A DNA stretch of 64,000 nucleotides from an uncultured Acidimicrobiales bacterium. GTDB taxonomy: Bacteria; Actinomycetota; Acidimicrobiia; Acidimicrobiales; Hopanoidiivorantaceae. Below are positions 60,145-64,000 of the stretch, in pieces. The number at the start of each line of letters is the position of its first letter. Positions within the stretch are counted from its first letter, which is position 1. The notes under the pieces are model-generated. The model was not told the origin of the DNA, did not search any database, and saw only the letters and a list, made by a program, of their open reading frames with translations. The DNA lies in assembly GCA_958295755.1 (NCBI GenBank), contig OY282367.1:1554022-1618021 (forward strand), read 5' to 3'. The translations under genes were made by a program, and so were the position numbers.

Positions 60145-63100
60145 ATGAACAAAACTTTGCACAGGGCTTTCATAGCTGTTGTGTCATTGTTAGCAACTAT
60201 TTTGCTGGCCGCTTCTGTTGCAATATCGCCGCACATCAATCTGGGCCAGGGTCTAGCCGCACAGGTGCTATCTCCCCCCACCCAGCAGCTTCCCCCCACC
60301 CAGCAATTCCCCTCCGATCAGCAGTCCCAGCAGCCCGACTCCAACATCATCTACACAGTCCCCAGAGGCGAGAATGCCCTCATCGTGGGTCGCAACCTCA
60401 CGCTCACATTCAACGCTTTAGACTTCATAACAGAGAACAGTGCCTACACAGTCACCTGCCTCGACATTGACGGCTACGACACCGTACGAATCGCCTCAAT
60501 CGTCCGCAATGGCTGCAACTACATCATCACGCCTGTAGCCACACTCTCAGCTTCGCTGCAAGCCACTGCCGCAATTCTCTTACTCCGTTACCGTTCTTCA
60601 GGTGGCTCAAGTCTCGATGCCCAACTCCCTATAACCATCGGCCCCGACTCCAACATCACATACAGCGGCCCTGCCGTAGCTTCACCTATGTATTTGAAGC
60701 GAAATGTCAACACCACTATTGATGCCTCTGTCTTCGCCTCAGACGGCGACTGGGAAGTTACCTGCACAAATGCCACGGAGTCTTCCAATGTCATTCAAAT
60801 CGTTTCCAGAACAGGTTGCCTCATTGAACTTTCCAATACCTACAACACTGCTCCGAACACTCCAGCCAATCTCTTCGTGTTTTACTCCTCCAAAGGTGGA
60901 GCATCCCACACAGGCACAATCGCAATATCTGACTCAACCGAAACTTCCAACATCAGCTTTGCTACCCCACCTCGCCAAAACATCCCGCAAAGTGGCTCAA
61001 TCACGATAGACGCTTCCCCTTATGCGGCTGACACTACCACTGCCTACAGAATCTTCTGCACAGGTTTTGATATGGCAGGTACAGGTCTTACAGTCACCCG
61101 CGACGGCTGCAACTACACCATCACAGCAAGTGCTACCGCCCCGACTGGCAGAACATCTTTCAGAGTCAACTACACATCAACGGGGGGAAGCACGCTACCT
61201 GCTGCAATCCCTCTGCGGATAACCGCACCCTCTACCATCACCTTCACCCGGCCTACCGACTTGACTATCGGAGCCAACGGCACTAAGAAAATTGATGCCT
61301 CAGCCTATGTTGCCGAGGTTCATCACGGCTACACGATAACCTGTGGTGCCGCAACAAATATCACATTGCTGCAGTCGGTCACCCGCGCTGACGCCACGAA
61401 CCGACCTTGCGAATACACCGTCACAGCAAGTATTACCCGAGGCTCCGCTAGCTTCACCGTGCCATATAGCTCATCTGGTGGAGCTAGCACATCAGGCAAC
61501 ATCCCCATCAGAATAAGCCCTTCTGATAGCAATATTGTCTTCAGCGGGCCCACTAGTCAAAACCCGCTAGCTATAAAAACCAACTCACATATCAGAATTG
61601 ATTTGTCTCGCTATGCCACAGACGGCGACTACGAAATCACATGCTCAAATATCAGAGTATCGTCTGGCGACGGTATGAGAATTACCTTCAGGAATGGTTG
61701 CGTCGTAGAATTTTTTCAAAATCTAGGAATGGCCACAGGTAGCCTGCGTTTTAACTTAACCTCTGCTGGCGGAAGCAGTTCCTCAAATAGAGAAATTTGG
61801 ATGCAAGGCACCGGCACCGACGGCGGCGGCATATCAGAAATCACCGCCACACCTCCTTCAAACTTGGTAGTCTCACCCGGCAAAAGCATCACGATAGACG
61901 CTTCCTCCTATGTGACTGAAGCTACCAGTGCCTACAAAATCTTCTGCACAGGCTTTGATATGGCAAACACGAACCTCACAATCACCCGCAACGACTGCAA
62001 CTACACCATCACAGCAAGTGCTACCGCCCCAGCTACTACGGCATCATTTACAGTCAACTATTCTTCTTCAGGCAGTGCCAGACTAAACCAGACCATAGAT
62101 ATCGCTATCGGCTCTTCCGATATCGTCTTCACACCCCCAACCGATCTGACGATAGGGCAAAATCGCACCAAAACGATCAATGTCGCTAACTATGTCAGCG
62201 ACGCCAACTACGCCATCACCTGCGGAGATGCCACCAATATAGACACCACCGAGCTGCAGTCTGTTACCCACACAGGCGACAGCTGCGAATTCACCATCAC
62301 ACCCAAAACAGTACAAGGCGACGCCAGCTTCACCATTGCCTACACATCATCAGGCGGCGACACCTACAGCGGAAGCATCCCCATCACTGTCGGCCCTGAC
62401 TCCACCATCGTCTTCACCGCCCCAACAAACCTGAAGGTGGGGACGAATCGCACTCAGGTAATAGATGCGGCCAGCTATGTCACAGACGGCAACTACGCCA
62501 TCACCTGCGGAGGAGCCACCGATATAGATACCGTAGAGCTGCAGTCTGTTATTCGCGCAGGCAACAGCTGCGAATTCACCATCACACCCAAAACTACAGA
62601 AGGCACCGCCACCTTCACCGTGCCCTACACCTCCGCAGGTGGCCACACTCTCAACGGCGAAATCTCTATAGCAGTAGGCCCCGCCTCAACCATCACCTCA
62701 ACCCAGTCACCCATCCTGGCTACGGCGGCCAACAAAGCTAGAAACATAAACGCAGCAAGCTGGGTGAGGGAAGAACCCCAATCGGGCTACGCCATCACCT
62801 GCGGAGATGCCACCAATATAGACACCACTAAGTTGCTGTCCGTTACCCACACAGGCAACAGCTGCTCTTTCACCATCACACCCAGAAGGGTGGGGCAAGG
62901 CACCATCGCCACCTTCACCATCCCCTACATCTCCTCAGGCGGCCACACTCTCAACCGCCAAATCCCCATAGAAATAGGCCCCCCTTCAAATATTCGGTTG
63001 CCCAGCGGTCAATTCATTTTTGTAACCTTAAAGTCCGGCAGACATAGCTTTGTCTTAGATTTAGGTAGATATGCCTCAGACGGCGACTACACCATTACCT

Positions 63101-64000
63101 GCGACACTGTGCAAACTCCTTTTACTTTTGGAAGTAGCACTACCATGATCCACAGCCAGTCCGTCAACGGTTGCATCTGGAGCGCGGATATAACTATGAT
63201 TGCTGGTGGAAATACTATAGGCTTTAATGTCCGCTACAGCTCCACTGGATCACCTGGAGCACGCATACAGCGTACTTTTAACATCAGAAACCCCAATACA
63301 GGCACATCTTCTATCTCCGCCACAGCTATCGGCCTTCAGAGAACCTGGGTGAGGGAAAGTTTCACATTAAACGCAACCACCTACGCTACCGAAACTACTC
63401 GTGATACCGAAACTACTAGTGGTTTTCACATCTCCTGCTTGGATGCTACCGGCGTAGACCCCAAACTCACCATCTCTCGCAGAGGCTGCAACTACACCAT
63501 AACAGCAGGCAACAATAGTGGACAGGCCCTGTTTACGATTCCCTATCGTTCCACCGGAGGTGCCTCAGTAGATCTCCAGGTAAGGGTTCTTGTCCGCACT
63601 GCCAATGTTATCGATATAGACAGAGACGCTCTGCCCAGAGGTCTGTCGGTCGGAGCAGGTGGCAGCATCGCAATTGACGCCTCAGCAATCGCCGTAGCCG
63701 GCGTACCGGTCAGATGCACAGACGCAACCGAAGTCAGCAACAAATTCTCTTCGGTTTCTCGAAACGGCTGCATCTACACAGCAACAGCTAAAAGCACATC
63801 CACAGGCTCGGCAACCTTCAAAGCCCAATTCGCCACCACAGGTGGAGTAACTGCTGAAGTTACGATAACCGTCACCATCGGGGCTGAGTCCAGAATCGCT
63901 GTAGGCTTCCCCACCAATCTCGCCGTCCCTGCCGGCGGCACACTCACAATCGACGTCTCAAGCTACCCCCAGGACGGTAGCTACACCGTCACTTGCGGAG
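60145..64000 (+). CDS. Second giant secreted repeat protein, partial (runs off the window)
   Basis: Open in one frame from the ATG at 60145 to the last base, at least 1285 codons; I checked the frame at several points. A signal peptide (MNKTLHRAFIAVVSLLATIL onward, hydrophobic to about residue 27) and a short Pro/Gln stretch lead into at least 13 repeats of the same about 90-residue type as the protein at 55783. Each keeps the C-G-[DG]-A-T and G-C-[NE]-[YF]-T-I-T elements. Repeats at about 62100-62400, 62400-62690 and 62700-63000 are close to identical in DNA, so units have been copied recently. It is probably a surface or adhesive protein. The C-terminus lies outside the window. Confidence 0.8.
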   Translation, partial: MNKTLHRAFIAVVSLLATILLAASVAISPHINLGQGLAAQVLSPPTQQLPPTQQFPSDQQSQQPDSNIIYTVPRGENALIVGRNLTLTFNALDFITENSAYTVTCLDIDGYDTVRIASIVRNGCNYIITPVATLSASLQATAAILLLRYRSSGGSSLDAQLPITIGPDSNITYSGPAVASPMYLKRNVNTTIDASVFASDGDWEVTCTNATESSNVIQIVSRTGCLIELSNTYNTAPNTPANLFVFYSSKGGASHTGTIAISDSTETSNISFATPPRQNIPQSGSITIDASPYAADTTTAYRIFCTGFDMAGTGLTVTRDGCNYTITASATAPTGRTSFRVNYTSTGGSTLPAAIPLRITAPSTITFTRPTDLTIGANGTKKIDASAYVAEVHHGYTITCGAATNITLLQSVTRADATNRPCEYTVTASITRGSASFTVPYSSSGGASTSGNIPIRISPSDSNIVFSGPTSQNPLAIKTNSHIRIDLSRYATDGDYEITCSNIRVSSGDGMRITFRNGCVVEFFQNLGMATGSLRFNLTSAGGSSSSNREIWMQGTGTDGGGISEITATPPSNLVVSPGKSITIDASSYVTEATSAYKIFCTGFDMANTNLTITRNDCNYTITASATAPATTASFTVNYSSSGSARLNQTIDIAIGSSDIVFTPPTDLTIGQNRTKTINVANYVSDANYAITCGDATNIDTTELQSVTHTGDSCEFTITPKTVQGDASFTIAYTSSGGDTYSGSIPITVGPDSTIVFTAPTNLKVGTNRTQVIDAASYVTDGNYAITCGGATDIDTVELQSVIRAGNSCEFTITPKTTEGTATFTVPYTSAGGHTLNGEISIAVGPASTITSTQSPILATAANKARNINAASWVREEPQSGYAITCGDATNIDTTKLLSVTHTGNSCSFTITPRRVGQGTIATFTIPYISSGGHTLNRQIPIEIGPPSNIRLPSGQFIFVTLKSGRHSFVLDLGRYASDGDYTITCDTVQTPFTFGSSTTMIHSQSVNGCIWSADITMIAGGNTIGFNVRYSSTGSPGARIQRTFNIRNPNTGTSSISATAIGLQRTWVRESFTLNATTYATETTRDTETTSGFHISCLDATGVDPKLTISRRGCNYTITAGNNSGQALFTIPYRSTGGASVDLQVRVLVRTANVIDIDRDALPRGLSVGAGGSIAIDASAIAVAGVPVRCTDATEVSNKFSSVSRNGCIYTATAKSTSTGSATFKAQFATTGGVTAEVTITVTIGAESRIAVGFPTNLAVPAGGTLTIDVSSYPQDGSYTVTCG

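Overview
The window looks like chromosome of an actinobacterium, most likely a member of the Acidimicrobiia; this is inferred from gene content, not from a marker gene. The pointers are coenzyme F420 enzymes (two luciferase-like F420 oxidoreductases, an FrhB-like iron-sulfur flavoprotein, the F420-associated zinc metalloprotease family), mycothiol chemistry (an Mca-like amidase, a SigH/RsrA-like pair), and many CaiB/BaiF, acyl-CoA and MaoC lipid genes. GC content is moderate. Genes are dense, no gene-free stretch exceeds 300 bases, and many neighbours overlap by ATGA.

Layout. 116-1289: a small membrane protein and a PhyH dioxygenase. 1299-6705 (minus): a BMP-type nucleoside ABC transporter, with a strong hairpin between the lipoprotein gene and the ATPase gene. 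6916: polyprenyl diphosphate synthase. 16760 down to 7934 (minus): one long co-directional run of ECF sigma, anti-sigma, small membrane protein, zinc protease, tilS, two small unknowns, folK, panC, nadC, coaX, lysS. 16851-22983: alcohol dehydrogenase, a tandem CaiB/BaiF fusion, P450 and MaoC hydratase. 23017-30645: an accessory island with an adenine DNA methyltransferase, a very large Fic protein carrying a candidate HEPN RNase motif, and a nuclease-methyltransferase fusion. 30718-46015: a molybdenum hydroxylase, a sigma-like regulator, a TauE exporter and a lipid/CoA catabolic set (thiolase, HMG-CoA-synthase-like/OB-fold fusion, CoA transferase, enoyl-CoA hydratase, acyl-CoA dehydrogenase, SDR, two flavodoxin-fold reductases, epimerase, F420 oxidoreductase, carotenoid oxygenase). 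46129-49488: a second nuclease-methyltransferase. 49471-55671: small membrane protein, Mca, an AMACR-like CoA transferase, F420 genes, tRNA-Arg, a lipoprotein and uracil-DNA glycosylase. 55783-64000: two giant secreted repeat proteins around a histidine phosphatase; the second runs off the window.

Most notable: (1) a single polypeptide joining a class II Fic AMP-transferase to a region with the HEPN signature R-N-x-x-x-H, between two DNA methyltransferases; (2) a deletion scar of a second P450 gene that supplies the first codons of the island's methyltransferase; (3) 13-24 bp tandem duplications at many gene ends that copy stop or start codons; (4) repeated leaderless-promoter geometry, including a leaderless upstream ORF coupled to a giant surface protein; (5) two paralogous repeat proteins showing recent unit duplication and likely gene conversion.
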